Assembly: GCA_016215605.1 (NCBI GenBank)
Contig: JACRJB010000052.1
Coordinates: 211,802 to 275,801, forward strand
Reading direction: 5' to 3'
Length of the DNA stretch: 64,000 nt
Origin: Rhodopseudomonas palustris
Lineage (GTDB): Bacteria; Pseudomonadota; Alphaproteobacteria; Rhizobiales; Xanthobacteraceae
The notes below the pieces were generated by a model. That model ran no database searches. It saw only the letters and a list, made by a program, of their open reading frames with translations, and was not told the DNA's origin. Shown here in pieces: positions 1 through 8,497 of the stretch (position 1 is the stretch's first letter; the number at the start of each line of letters is the position of its first letter). A program made the position numbers and the translations under genes.

Positions 1-1
1 G

Positions 2-667
2 GCCGCGCTGCCGGCGAATCTGCGCGACGACGCCGCGCGCATGCAGGAGCGCTTCCACCTCGACGCGCCCGGCTGGTTCGGCGAAGCCGACGAGCCAGAG
101 CATCTGCGCGCCATCGCCGGCGCCGTGCTGCGCGGCACCTTCATCGAGATCCGCTACCAGAGCTGGCGCGCGCAGAAGCAGCGCCGCGTCGCGCCGCTCG
201 GCCTCGTGCTGAAAGGCGGCAGCTGGTATCTCGCCGGACAGGTCGACGGCAGCGTCCGCACCTATCGCATCGCCCGCGTGCTCGACTGCACCCCACTCGA
301 CGCCCCCTTCCCGCGCCCGCCCGATTTCGATCTCGCCGCCTACTGGCAAAGCGCGACGCTGCGCATGGAAGCCGAACTGCATCCCAACATCGCGACCGTC
401 CGCCTGTCCCCGCTCGGCGTGAAGCTGCTGAACGCGCTGAGCCAACCCTACGTCAGGACACGCACGCAACTCGACGCCGTCGCCGATGCCGACGGCTGGC
501 GCATCGCGAGGATTCCGGTCGGCACCACGTCGTGGCACGCGGCCGCCGAACTGCTGCGGCTCGGGCCGGAAGCGGACGTGCTGGAACCGGCGGAGCTGCG
601 GGCCACGATGGCGGAGATGGTAAGGGCGATGGCGGGGAGATATGGGGCTGTCACGGAGGAGGCCTGA
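2..667 (+). CDS. WYL-domain transcriptional regulator (YafY-like), 5' end outside window
   Basis: The open frame runs in from the left edge, so only the C-terminal part is present, about 221 codons. It matches the WYL ligand-sensing half of YafY/DeoR-like regulators: a stretch with IEIRYQSW near the start, the strand region VAPLGLVLKGGSWYLAG, and the YRIARV segment that follows in this family. The N-terminal HTH would lie upstream. WYL domains usually sense nucleic acid or small ligands, but nothing here shows what this one binds. The stop at 667 is directly followed by the decayed guaA fragment, so this gene marks the left border of the accessory patch. Confidence 0.8.
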   Translation, partial: AALPANLRDDAARMQERFHLDAPGWFGEADEPEHLRAIAGAVLRGTFIEIRYQSWRAQKQRRVAPLGLVLKGGSWYLAGQVDGSVRTYRIARVLDCTPLDAPFPRPPDFDLAAYWQSATLRMEAELHPNIATVRLSPLGVKLLNALSQPYVRTRTQLDAVADADGWRIARIPVGTTSWHAAAELLRLGPEADVLEPAELRATMAEMVRAMAGRYGAVTEEA

Positions 668-671
668 GTGG

Positions 672-783
672 CGCGGCCGAGCCCCCATACCTCGTCCTTT
701 AACAATTCGCGCAAAGACTCGACCGGCTTCTTGTTGGTGCGTTCCGTCAGGCGCCCGACGTTGTGTCATGACGTGGTCGCCAC
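672..783 (-). pseudogene. Decayed guaA fragment (remnant of a second guaA copy)
   Basis: Aligned without gaps to guaA positions 4433-4544 in the same orientation, about 87 of 112 bases agree by hand count. Translated in the guaA frame it reads HNVGRLTER and ESLRELLKDEVWGLGR, against HNVGGLPER and [16 protein letters not shown] in the intact GuaA (about residues 365-403). An in-frame TGA replaces one His codon. Nothing recognisable of guaA remains on either side. This is a piece of a diverged guaA, left at the far side of the AT-richer patch that begins right after the intact guaA. Confidence 0.85.
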
Positions 784-877
784 AGCGACCGCAGAGAAAT
801 CTGCCAACTCCCAATTACAACTGGAGTATCTTCCGGATTGCTAGGAACTTAAACCGATGCAATCTAATACTCGCCCG

Positions 878-3097
878 TCAAAAAGAGGACTCCTTAAGAC
901 TCCCGCTGGCAATCGGACCACGAAGAATTTCACTAAGACCGCCACGCTCGGATGACGACGCAATCAACAATTGCCGGGCAGCGCGACTTGCCCCCAAGTA
1001 AACCCGCGACACATACCGACGTCGAGCTCCTTGACTCAAATATTCTCCAGTCAGGTCAACCTGATCGAGATGAATTAGAAATACAGTATCAAACTGAAGA
1101 CCTGCAACGTACTCAGGCATACTAAAGACACACCTTGACCTCGCGTAGCGCAATTCCCTCAGGTCTTCCCGCGTCCTCACCGGAACTATCTTATCTTTTG
1201 TCCGCCCTGCCTTACAAAAATCATCAAACAACTCGTCATTGATACACAGTACCGCAACTTGACTCCCTCCACCTGCCAACGTTCGCGCAACACTCAAAGC
1301 TCGATCAAGCACCGCATCGATCAACTTCACGTTTGTCGAAATCTCGAATGCCACAGGGAAATCGCCGTCTGCCTTTCTTGAATTTCCGGCATAGGTAACA
1401 AATTCACCCTCAAGATCAATTGCCGGAAAGGACGCATCTAAATCGCTCAGAAATGCGGCAATCTGCGGTGTGGACCGATGCACTTGCTTCAAATCGACCG
1501 GAACCGATTCTCCCACACCCGGATTTCGGAATCGCTCAAGTCCACCTCCGAGTGCAGCATCGTTGGTGCTCTGCTTAAGGTCATACGCCATTATCAAAGG
1601 CCAACGCCCCACCCGCTCCGCCCTAGTAGCAAACATATTCTGAAGAATCATTGCTTCCACTCGCGTGAAATAGTGGTACTCGTCCACAAAAATGAGATCG
1701 AATCCCCTCATATCGCGCAATTGATTCCACTCGTGCGTAGTCAAGTATCGCCCAAAATCCGCAATCATTTGATCCATACTCAAGAGCCTCTCTTTCCGGA
1801 GAGACGCTTGGTACGATTCGTATATTTCTAGGACGGCCCTCCGATCTTCAGAAGACGGCAACAACATTTGCCACCCTTCACGACTACCATTGATGTATTT
1901 GTCTGCGGCTGGCGTTCCTTTGCGAACATTCTCTGCATCCAACGAACAGGCAAATTCGTTCATCAACTCCTCGACAAACGGGACACGCTGATCTTTGTCG
2001 TTCATGCGGTCCGCAAACTCCGGGCATTCCCGCAACACTCCCAATGCAGTGCGCGGATTTCGACTTACCTCTTCGATCGCATCTTCAATTAGCAAGCGCT
2101 GCAGCTCACGGCCATCCCGCCCGTCGAGGGAGAGAGGTTTGAGACCCTTCTTTTCATAGCTCAGCTGCTCTTGAGCAAATTCGTAGAGCGTTCCAACCCA
2201 CAACTTAGGCCGACCGGCGGCGGTCTTTAGGTCTGTCCATCTAGCAGACTGGTCGAGCGCAAAGAACATTCCACGGACGACTTCATGAGCCAGCGCAGCA
2301 CTATGGGTTAAAAACGCAAATGTCTTGTCTCCCCCCGCATCCGCGTCCGCATAGAGATCGCGTAGACATTTGACTGCCATTGCTTGCGTCTTTCCGGTCC
2401 CTGCGGCGCCGCGGAGCCTTACCGGACGATCATGCGGCTGATCCACAAAGCGAAGCTGCTCGTCGCTTAGCTTTCGGTCATACCACTCCTGCAGTGTACC
2501 ACTTCCAGTCAACTCGAAACCCAAGGGAGCACTCAGCAAGATTCCAAAATTGCCCACTGCACTCAGAGGCTTCGCTTCCTCCAACAAAGCTTCTAGCAGG
2601 CCGTCGACCGCGGCCCGGTATCCCGCAAGATCGATAGCAACGCGATCCAGTGGTTCGGGCGTCTCTGTCACAGCGAACGCGTATAGATTGCCACTTCCCG
2701 CAGCAGCCTGATCAAAGTAAATCCTGTGCGGCATCTTTCTATTGAAGGACTCGGCGTAAACCGACAAAAGAGAACCCTCGTGATAGGGCTGCCACGCCAC
2801 AGGAACGGCTATGTTCCTGTCGAACTGCCTCAATCCCACTCTCATGATACGCTCAAATGCAGCACGAGGCTTCGCCACGCTCTTAAAAATTCCTTTGCTA
2901 CCTGCCTTTACTACAACAACCCCAGATTCGAGACTCGCACTTGCGGAGAGAAGGTAGACAACACTACCAAGTCTAACCCGCCGCAAACCCTCTGTATTTT
3001 GTGGTATGTTGAAATTATCGAACCACGATTCGTCAATTAAGGCTGCATCCAGAATTCCCAGGGCACACCCATCAACTACGAGGAACTCTACAGACAT
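878..3097 (-). CDS. SF1 (UvrD/REP-like) DNA helicase with long N-terminal extension
   Basis: 739 residues. A Q-motif-like LSDEQLRFV (about residue 210) precedes Walker A GAAGTGKTQ (about 230-238). Walker B is DLIFVDEYHYF (about 467-477), with Tyr where UvrD has a second acidic residue (DEYH rather than DEFQ/DEAQ). The C-terminal part has GLQFDTVFL and RRRYVSRVYLGASRA, matching motifs V and VI. The first 200 residues match no domain I know. The ATG has GGAGGG six bases upstream and lies 21 bases after the upstream stop, so it is probably co-transcribed with the split gene. The coding sequence is clearly AT-richer than its neighbours, a sign of transfer. A phage defence or DNA repair role is inference only. 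Confidence 0.85.
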   Translation of the reverse strand: MSVEFLVVDGCALGILDAALIDESWFDNFNIPQNTEGLRRVRLGSVVYLLSASASLESGVVVVKAGSKGIFKSVAKPRAAFERIMRVGLRQFDRNIAVPVAWQPYHEGSLLSVYAESFNRKMPHRIYFDQAAAGSGNLYAFAVTETPEPLDRVAIDLAGYRAAVDGLLEALLEEAKPLSAVGNFGILLSAPLGFELTGSGTLQEWYDRKLSDEQLRFVDQPHDRPVRLRGAAGTGKTQAMAVKCLRDLYADADAGGDKTFAFLTHSAALAHEVVRGMFFALDQSARWTDLKTAAGRPKLWVGTLYEFAQEQLSYEKKGLKPLSLDGRDGRELQRLLIEDAIEEVSRNPRTALGVLRECPEFADRMNDKDQRVPFVEELMNEFACSLDAENVRKGTPAADKYINGSREGWQMLLPSSEDRRAVLEIYESYQASLRKERLLSMDQMIADFGRYLTTHEWNQLRDMRGFDLIFVDEYHYFTRVEAMILQNMFATRAERVGRWPLIMAYDLKQSTNDAALGGGLERFRNPGVGESVPVDLKQVHRSTPQIAAFLSDLDASFPAIDLEGEFVTYAGNSRKADGDFPVAFEISTNVKLIDAVLDRALSVARTLAGGGSQVAVLCINDELFDDFCKAGRTKDKIVPVRTREDLRELRYARSRCVFSMPEYVAGLQFDTVFLIHLDQVDLTGEYLSQGARRRYVSRVYLGASRAARQLLIASSSERGGLSEILRGPIASGSLKESSF

Positions 3098-3118
3098 CGT
3101 CGCCCTCCAAACATTGGC

Positions 3119-3949
3119 CTACAGCGATTCGACAAGCAGCTCGGTGGCAACCTCACATGCGAGCTCGAAGTCGGTCGGCATACCTATTCTCGAAAAAAGA
3201 AAAGCCAGCTTCTGGGCAACGGAAAATCGAAGCCCGTCGCTGAATCTGCCTATGCGATGGAACGCGTCTGGCCTCCCAAAAATGCGAGCGTCGATTTCCG
3301 AACGAAAGAGGTCCGAGGCGTGAATTGTTGAAATTGAGCGAAGAAGAATTACAAAGCCATATCCGCTCGTCATAGGCAGCTCAGGTACAAAGACGAAATC
3401 CGGGAAGCCGCGGTCAGGGTCAAAAGCTTCCCTCACCGCGGATTGTTGCGCCTTCGCGTCTCGGCCAAGCAAACTTCAGACCTGCCTCAAATCTGCAAGG
3501 CGAGAACCAGACGACCCGTGCCCTAAGGCAAGCCTAATACAGGCAAGCAGCGACAATAGCTTCTGGTCGTCAGACTGCACCGAATTGACAATCGATTCGG
3601 GCGTAGTTTCCGCCAACCATTGCTGAAGAGACGCAGCTTCCAAGGGAGCCAAACCTGCGCTTGAGCGGGATATCTTCCCATTAGGGCTTTCACACGCTAC
3701 GCGAGATTGCCTTTCGATGATCCGCCGCAACTGTTGCGGAGCCCAATGGAGGTCGAGGTATTGCGCCGCCGGCACAATATCTAACAAAGTAAAACTATCA
3801 CCGGCTTTATTTTGGGCGATATCGCAATCGGCCGTAACAATAAACCCGTACCGTACGGGCGTTTCGCCGATGATGGGGAGACTACGTATTACGTCCCCTT
3901 GTCGGATACCTTCATCAACGTCAATTGATAGAATATACTCACCAACCAT
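3119..3949 (-). pseudogene. Unrecognised 277-codon gene split by one in-frame TGA (or two coupled ORFs)
   Basis: Two reading frames, 3949-3476 (157 residues) and 3472-3119 (117 residues), are in the same frame and separated only by TGA at 3478-3476 plus one codon. The second part has no ATG; a TTG at 3472 with AGGCAGG about eight bases upstream could start it. The N-terminal part has RQGDVIRSLP and GFIVTADCDIAQ; the C-terminal part has GYGFVILLRSIST and QKLAFLFSRIGMPTDFE. Together they look like one compact soluble protein. I cannot name the family. It may be a nonsense-disrupted gene, a sequencing error, or a genuine stop-restart pair. It is AT-rich like the helicase downstream and probably in its operon. 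Confidence 0.65.
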
Positions 3950-3970
3950 AACTCAATCCATAATATCATT

Positions 3971-3987
3971 CACGATTTAAAATCGTG
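3971..3987. promoter_or_regulatory. Perfect palindrome upstream of the helicase operon
   Basis: CACGATTT and AAATCGTG form perfect 8-base arms around a single A. The element is 21 bases upstream of the first ATG of the minus-strand operon and is itself flanked by ATCATT direct copies. Its position suits an operator; a bidirectional terminator with guaA is less likely because no T-run follows. Confidence 0.45.
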
Positions 3988-4022
3988 TATCATTGGGTCA
4001 ATGAAGTTACCTAGAAATAGCC

Positions 4023-5642
4023 TCACTCCCACTCAATCGTCCCCGGCGGCTTCGACGTCACGTCATACACCACGCGGTTCACGCCCTTCACCTCATTGAT
4101 AATCCGCGTCGCCGTCGCGCCCAAAAACGCCATCTCGAACGGGTAGTAATCGGCCGTCATGCCGTCGGTCGACGTCACAGCGCGCAGGCCGACGACGTAC
4201 TCATAGGTCCTTCCGTCGCCCATGACGCCGACGGTCTTGACCGGGAGCAGCACGGCGAACGCCTGCCAGATGACATCGTAGAGGCCGGCTTTGCGGATCT
4301 GGTCGATGTAGACGGCGTCGGCGTTGCGCAGGATGTCGAGCTTTTCGGCGGTGATTTCGCCGGGGCAGCGGATGGCGAGGCCGGGGCCCGGGAACGGGTG
4401 GCGGCCGACGAAGACGTCGGGCAGGCCGAGCTCGCGGCCGAGCGCCCTCACCTCGTCCTTGAACAGCTCGCGCAGCGGCTCGACCAGCTTCATGTTCATG
4501 CGTTCAGGCAGGCCGCCGACATTGTGGTGCGACTTGATCGTCACCGACGGGCCGCCGGTGAACGACACGCTCTCGATCACGTCGGGATACAGTGTGCCCT
4601 GCGCCAGATAGTCCGCGCCGCCGACCACCTTGGCCTCGGCGTCGAACACGTCGATGAACAGCTTGCCGATGATCTTGCGCTTCTGCTCCGGATCGGTGAC
4701 GCCCTTGAGCGCGCCGAGGAAGGTCTCGGACGCGTCGACGTGCACCAGCGGGATGTTGTAGTGGTGACGGAACAGGTCGACGACGGTCTTGGCCTCGTCC
4801 TTGCGCAGCATGCCATGGTCGACGAACACGCAGGTCAGCTGATCGCCGATCGCCTCGTGGATCAGCACGGCGGCAACCGCGCTGTCGACGCCGCCGCTGA
4901 GGCCGCAGATCACCTTGCCGCTGCCGACCTGGGCGCGGATCTTCTCGATCGCTTCCTCGCGGAAGGCGCGCATCGTCCAGTCGCCGGTCAGCCCCGCGAC
5001 CTTGCGGACGAAGTTGCGCAGCAGCTTGGCGCCGTCCGGCGTGTGCACCACCTCGGGATGGAACTGCATCGCGTAGAATTTTCGCACGTCATCGGCGATG
5101 ACGGAAATTGGCGAGCCCGCCGCTTTGGCGACGCCGCGAAAACCCTCGGGCAGCTTGGTGACGCGGTCGCCGTGGCTCATCCAGACGTCGTAGGTGCCGC
5201 CCTTCTGCCAGACGCCGTCGAACAGCGCGCAGTCGTCGGTGATCTCGATTCTGGCGCGGCCGAATTCGCGGTGGTGGCCGGCCTCGACGGTGCCGCCGAG
5301 CTGCGCCGCCATGGTCTGCTCGCCATAGCAGATGCCGAGCACCGGCACGCCGGCCTGCAGAATCGACATCGGGGCGGCGGGCGCGTTGTCGTCGAGCACC
5401 GAGGCCGGACCGCCGGACAGGATCACGGCTTTCGGCTTCATCTCGGCGAAGGCGGCTGCGGCCTTCTGGAACGGCACGATCTCGGAATAGACGCCCTCCT
5501 CGCGGACGCGGCGGGCGATCAGCTGGGTGACCTGCGAGCCGAAATCGACGATCAGGATTTTTTCGTGGATCGCGGCGACATGCGGCGAGGTGTCGGCCCC
5601 GGACGGGACCACGGAGGCGGAAGGTGTGCTGGGGGCTGTCAT
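4023..5642 (-). CDS. guaA: GMP synthase (glutamine-hydrolysing)
   Basis: 539 residues, converting XMP to GMP with glutamine and ATP. The class I glutamine amidotransferase domain is N-terminal, with nucleophile Cys in GICYGEQTM and His in FHPEVVHT. The ATP pyrophosphatase domain carries the P-loop [12 protein letters not shown], and the dimerisation domain ends in the conserved PPGTIEWE. It is full length and intact. Its 3' end, a known integration site for genomic islands in many bacteria, borders the AT-rich accessory patch. guaB, the preceding pathway step, is about 4 kb away on the same strand. Confidence 0.98.
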   Translation of the reverse strand: MTAPSTPSASVVPSGADTSPHVAAIHEKILIVDFGSQVTQLIARRVREEGVYSEIVPFQKAAAAFAEMKPKAVILSGGPASVLDDNAPAAPMSILQAGVPVLGICYGEQTMAAQLGGTVEAGHHREFGRARIEITDDCALFDGVWQKGGTYDVWMSHGDRVTKLPEGFRGVAKAAGSPISVIADDVRKFYAMQFHPEVVHTPDGAKLLRNFVRKVAGLTGDWTMRAFREEAIEKIRAQVGSGKVICGLSGGVDSAVAAVLIHEAIGDQLTCVFVDHGMLRKDEAKTVVDLFRHHYNIPLVHVDASETFLGALKGVTDPEQKRKIIGKLFIDVFDAEAKVVGGADYLAQGTLYPDVIESVSFTGGPSVTIKSHHNVGGLPERMNMKLVEPLRELFKDEVRALGRELGLPDVFVGRHPFPGPGLAIRCPGEITAEKLDILRNADAVYIDQIRKAGLYDVIWQAFAVLLPVKTVGVMGDGRTYEYVVGLRAVTSTDGMTADYYPFEMAFLGATATRIINEVKGVNRVVYDVTSKPPGTIEWE

Positions 5643-5710
5643 GGGCAGCAGATACGCGACCGCAGCCCGGCTCGCAACGGGGAAAAACGCGGCGGCTCAC
5701 AGGTGCCCCC

Positions 5711-5880
5711 GACCTCTCCCCATGCACGGCGCAACCTCGCCCCGCGCGCGGGGAGAGGTCGGCCCGGCGGAGCGCAGCGAAGCCGGGTCGGGTGAGGGGG
5801 CGCTTCAGCGCGGCCGAGAGTCCGTGCCCGCGGCGCCCCTCACCCCAACCCTCTCCCCGCAAGGGCGGGGCGAGGGAGCG
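5711..5880. repeat. Family E composite inverted repeat, copy 1
   Basis: Pairs of CCTCTCCCC and GGGGAGAGG arms with GGGTCGGGTGAGGGG and CCCCTCACCC segments fill most of the guaA-rsmB gap. Related copies lie at 25525-25653 and 43237-43342. Confidence 0.8.
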
Positions 5881-5894
5881 CGCCGTGCTCGGGG

Positions 5895-7196
5895 CTAGGC
5901 TTTGCGCTTCAACACGCTGACGAAAAACCCGTCGGTGCCGGTCTTGCGCGGGGTCATCAGCAGGCCTTCGGGCGAGGTCCGGGTGGCGGCGAGGAAGGCG
6001 TCGGCCTTGTCCCACAGCGCGGCGGCAACCTCGGCGGGCGGCACCACGGCGAAGTCCGGATGCCCGGCCGCGAACGCCTTGATCTGCGCGCCGTTTTCCG
6101 CCGGCAGCACTGAGCAGGTGACGTAGGCGATGCGGCCGCCCGGCTTCACCAGCCTGGCGGCGCGGGCCAGCACCTCGGCCTGGTCCTTCAGCCGGATCTC
6201 CAGCGCGCCGGGGCGGATCCGCCATTTCGCGTCCGGATTGCGCCGCCAGGTGCCAGTGCCGGTGCACGGCGCGTCGACCAGCACCAGATCGGCCGAGGCG
6301 TGGATGTCGACCAGCGGGTCGGCCGGCCCCTTCGGGGCGCGGATGTCGCAATTGTGCACGCCGGCGCGCGACAGCCGCTCGTGGATCGGCGCGAGCTGCC
6401 GCTTGTCGGCGTCTGTGGCGATCAGCCGGCCCTTGCCCTGCATCATCGCCGCCAGCGCCAGCGTCTTGCCCCCCGCGCCGGCGCAGAGGTCGATCACCTG
6501 CTCGCCGGGCCTGGCGGCGGACAGCAGCGTCGCGAGCTGCGAGCCCTCGTCCTGCACCTCGACCGCGCCCTTGATGAAGTCCTGCTCGGCCTGCACGCCG
6601 GGATTGCGCGCGTCGGCGCCGAGCTCGATCCGCAGCCCGAGCGGCGACCACGGCGTCTCCTTGGCGCCGAGATGCGCCAGCGAGGCCAGAACCTTGTCCC
6701 GCTTGGCCTTCAGGCTGTTGACGCGCAGATCGAGCGGCGCCCGGCTGGCCATCGCGGCGGCCTCGGCGACGCGATCGTCGCCGAACACCTCCGCGAACGC
6801 GCCGTCGAGCCATTCCGGATAGTCGCCGGCGATAGGCGGCGGCGCGCCGTCCAGCGTTCGCGTCTTCAGCGCGACGCGTTCGGCGTCGGTCAGCGGCGCA
6901 GGCGCGAATCGGCCGCCGTCGCACAGCGCCGCGATCGTCTCCAGATCCATGCCGCGCTCCAGCCTGAGCATGCCGAGCACCCGCGCGCGCGCGGTGTCGT
7001 CGTCCATCAGGAACGCGCTGGAGGCGCGCCGGCGCAGCACGTCCCAGACCAGGCCGGCGATCGCCGCGCGGTCACCGGAGCCGGCGTAACGATGCGCCGT
7101 GCCCCACTCCTTCAACGCCTTGGCGGCGGGAATGCGCTGGTCGTCGATGGCGGCGATCAGGTCGATGGCGGCGGACAGCCGTGCGGCGGGGGTCAT
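5895..7196 (-). CDS. rsmB: RsmB/NOP-family 16S rRNA m5C methyltransferase
   Basis: 433 residues. The N-terminal third resembles the NusB-like RNA-binding domain of RsmB. The methyltransferase domain has the SAM motif DLCAGAGGKTLALAAMM, the motif IV Cys in DAPCTGTGTWRRNPDAKW and the catalytic Cys in TCSVLPAENG. These two Cys residues are the hallmark of RNA m5C enzymes. Length fits the family. It starts with ATG at 7196 and ends just before the family E repeat. Whether it acts on 16S C967 or another site cannot be decided from sequence alone. Confidence 0.88.
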   Translation of the reverse strand: MTPAARLSAAIDLIAAIDDQRIPAAKALKEWGTAHRYAGSGDRAAIAGLVWDVLRRRASSAFLMDDDTARARVLGMLRLERGMDLETIAALCDGGRFAPAPLTDAERVALKTRTLDGAPPPIAGDYPEWLDGAFAEVFGDDRVAEAAAMASRAPLDLRVNSLKAKRDKVLASLAHLGAKETPWSPLGLRIELGADARNPGVQAEQDFIKGAVEVQDEGSQLATLLSAARPGEQVIDLCAGAGGKTLALAAMMQGKGRLIATDADKRQLAPIHERLSRAGVHNCDIRAPKGPADPLVDIHASADLVLVDAPCTGTGTWRRNPDAKWRIRPGALEIRLKDQAEVLARAARLVKPGGRIAYVTCSVLPAENGAQIKAFAAGHPDFAVVPPAEVAAALWDKADAFLAATRTSPEGLLMTPRKTGTDGFFVSVLKRKA

Positions 7197-7231
7197 CTCG
7201 ATCTTTCAAACTTGAACGGGCGCGAGCGATA

Positions 7232-7654
7232 TCAGATCAGCAACAGGATGCGCAGCGCGAAATACAGCCACATCGCGAGCAACACCAGCGCGCCTGCGAA
7301 CCAGGCCGACGATCGTTGCCCGAGGTCATTGGAACTGACGAAAATACCCGCGTGTGCAAACCGCGTCACCACGAACACCCAGGACAACAACACCAGCACC
7401 AGATCGATCCGCCGCAGCGGCAGCCCGATCGCGATCAGCGCATAGAACAGCAACGGCAACTCGAACTGGTTGTTGTAACAATTGCTGACCTTGGTGGCGC
7501 GCTCGGGCCAATTCGGCTGCCCCAGCGCGATGTCGCGGATCTTGGTCTCGCGCGAGACCAGCGCGCGCCGCCGCTCCCAGAACATGCCAAGCATCAGCGC
7601 GAAGGTCAGCCCGATCAGCACGAAGACCGGCAGCAGTACCATCTGGACCGACAT
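7232..7654 (-). CDS. MAPEG-family integral membrane protein
   Basis: 140 residues with four predicted membrane helices. The sequence ERATKVSNCYNNQFELPLLFY contains the E-R...N..E...LF pattern typical of MAPEG proteins, the membrane-associated glutathione and eicosanoid enzymes. Bacterial members are mostly of unknown substrate. It lies 35 bases downstream of rsmB's start, on the same strand, but need not be co-regulated with it. Confidence 0.8.
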   Translation of the reverse strand: MSVQMVLLPVFVLIGLTFALMLGMFWERRRALVSRETKIRDIALGQPNWPERATKVSNCYNNQFELPLLFYALIAIGLPLRRIDLVLVLLSWVFVVTRFAHAGIFVSSNDLGQRSSAWFAGALVLLAMWLYFALRILLLI

Positions 7655-7735
7655 CGCGGACGCCTCCTCTGATTGCCTGCCCCGCTATAGCGACCGCACC
7701 TGATCATGACAATCAATCGGCCGGCTTGAACCTCC

Positions 7736-8488
7736 ATGGCTGCATCGGAGACCCACGCCAGACGAGGTTGCGGTCTTCTCCAGCCGAGTAACGATGCAAT
7801 GTCGGACGTTTGGGCAGATTGGACGGCGATGGCCGAGACCCTGGGCGGGGGCATCGCCGACGCCGTCAGTGCGGCCCTGCGGACGGCCGGCTTTGCCGCC
7901 GACGCCCCGGACAGCCCGGCAGGGCTCATCAGTTCGGCCGCGGCCGGCGCCGCCGCAGCGCTCGCGGTCGGCATCGCCCTGTGGCTGTATTTCGGCCGTC
8001 ACGAACGCACCGCCCGCGACATCGTCAAGCACGGCGCCGCTGCGGTGTTCGCGCTCGGCCTCGCCGCCTTCGTCGCCGACGACATGCGGCACGCGACGCT
8101 CGATTATCTCGGCCTCAACGCGTCGAAGCCGGCGGTCGAATTCGAGATCCGGCTGCCGCCGTCGGCGCTCGCCGCGCTCGGCCGCGACGCCCAGATCGAG
8201 CTGCATACCGACCGCAACCAGACCATCGCCAAGCTGCAGAGCACCGCCGCGATCGACGACGGCCGCCCGGTGCTGCGCGGCTCGGTGCCGATCGACTTCC
8301 GCACCGCCGACCGGCTGGTGATCCTCAACCTGCCCGGCGCGGGCCAGCACCTGTTCAAGCTGCGGCTCGCGGCGAACCCGAGCCGCACCCCGGTGTTCGG
8401 CCCGTGGCACCTCGCGGACCGCGTCGGATCGCCGGCGAGGCCCGAGGCCGCACGCGACGACTACGCGATCCGCTATCGCGTGATGTGA
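7736..8488 (+). CDS. Hypothetical membrane-anchored protein
   Basis: Up to 250 residues; an in-frame ATG at 7799 (MSDVWADW) gives 229 and is an equally likely start. Hydrophobic stretches around residues 65-90 and 95-115 suggest two membrane helices. The remainder is a soluble, beta-rich domain with EFEIRLPPSALAAL and conserved-looking strands. I do not recognise the family. It is divergent from the MAPEG gene and convergent with the oxidoreductase, whose stop is ten bases away. Confidence 0.65.
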   Translation: MAASETHARRGCGLLQPSNDAMSDVWADWTAMAETLGGGIADAVSAALRTAGFAADAPDSPAGLISSAAAGAAAALAVGIALWLYFGRHERTARDIVKHGAAAVFALGLAAFVADDMRHATLDYLGLNASKPAVEFEIRLPPSALAALGRDAQIELHTDRNQTIAKLQSTAAIDDGRPVLRGSVPIDFRTADRLVILNLPGAGQHLFKLRLAANPSRTPVFGPWHLADRVGSPARPEAARDDYAIRYRVM

Positions 8489-8497
8489 CGGCCGCGC

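Noticed and set aside
806..818. CAACTCCCAATT as an attachment-site copy of the guaA 3' end (CACTCCCACTCAAT)
   Set aside because: Only ACTCCCA matches, which is expected by chance; no confident direct repeat of the guaA end was found on the far side.
3476..3478. Selenocysteine TGA in the split gene
   Set aside because: No SECIS-like hairpin directly after the codon was seen, and the position (V-TGA-S) resembles no known selenoprotein site.
4398..5795. Long plus-strand frame of 465 codons
   Set aside because: Antisense shadow of guaA; composition is His/Asp/Arg-rich as expected from a GC-rich complementary strand, and GuaA is unmistakable.
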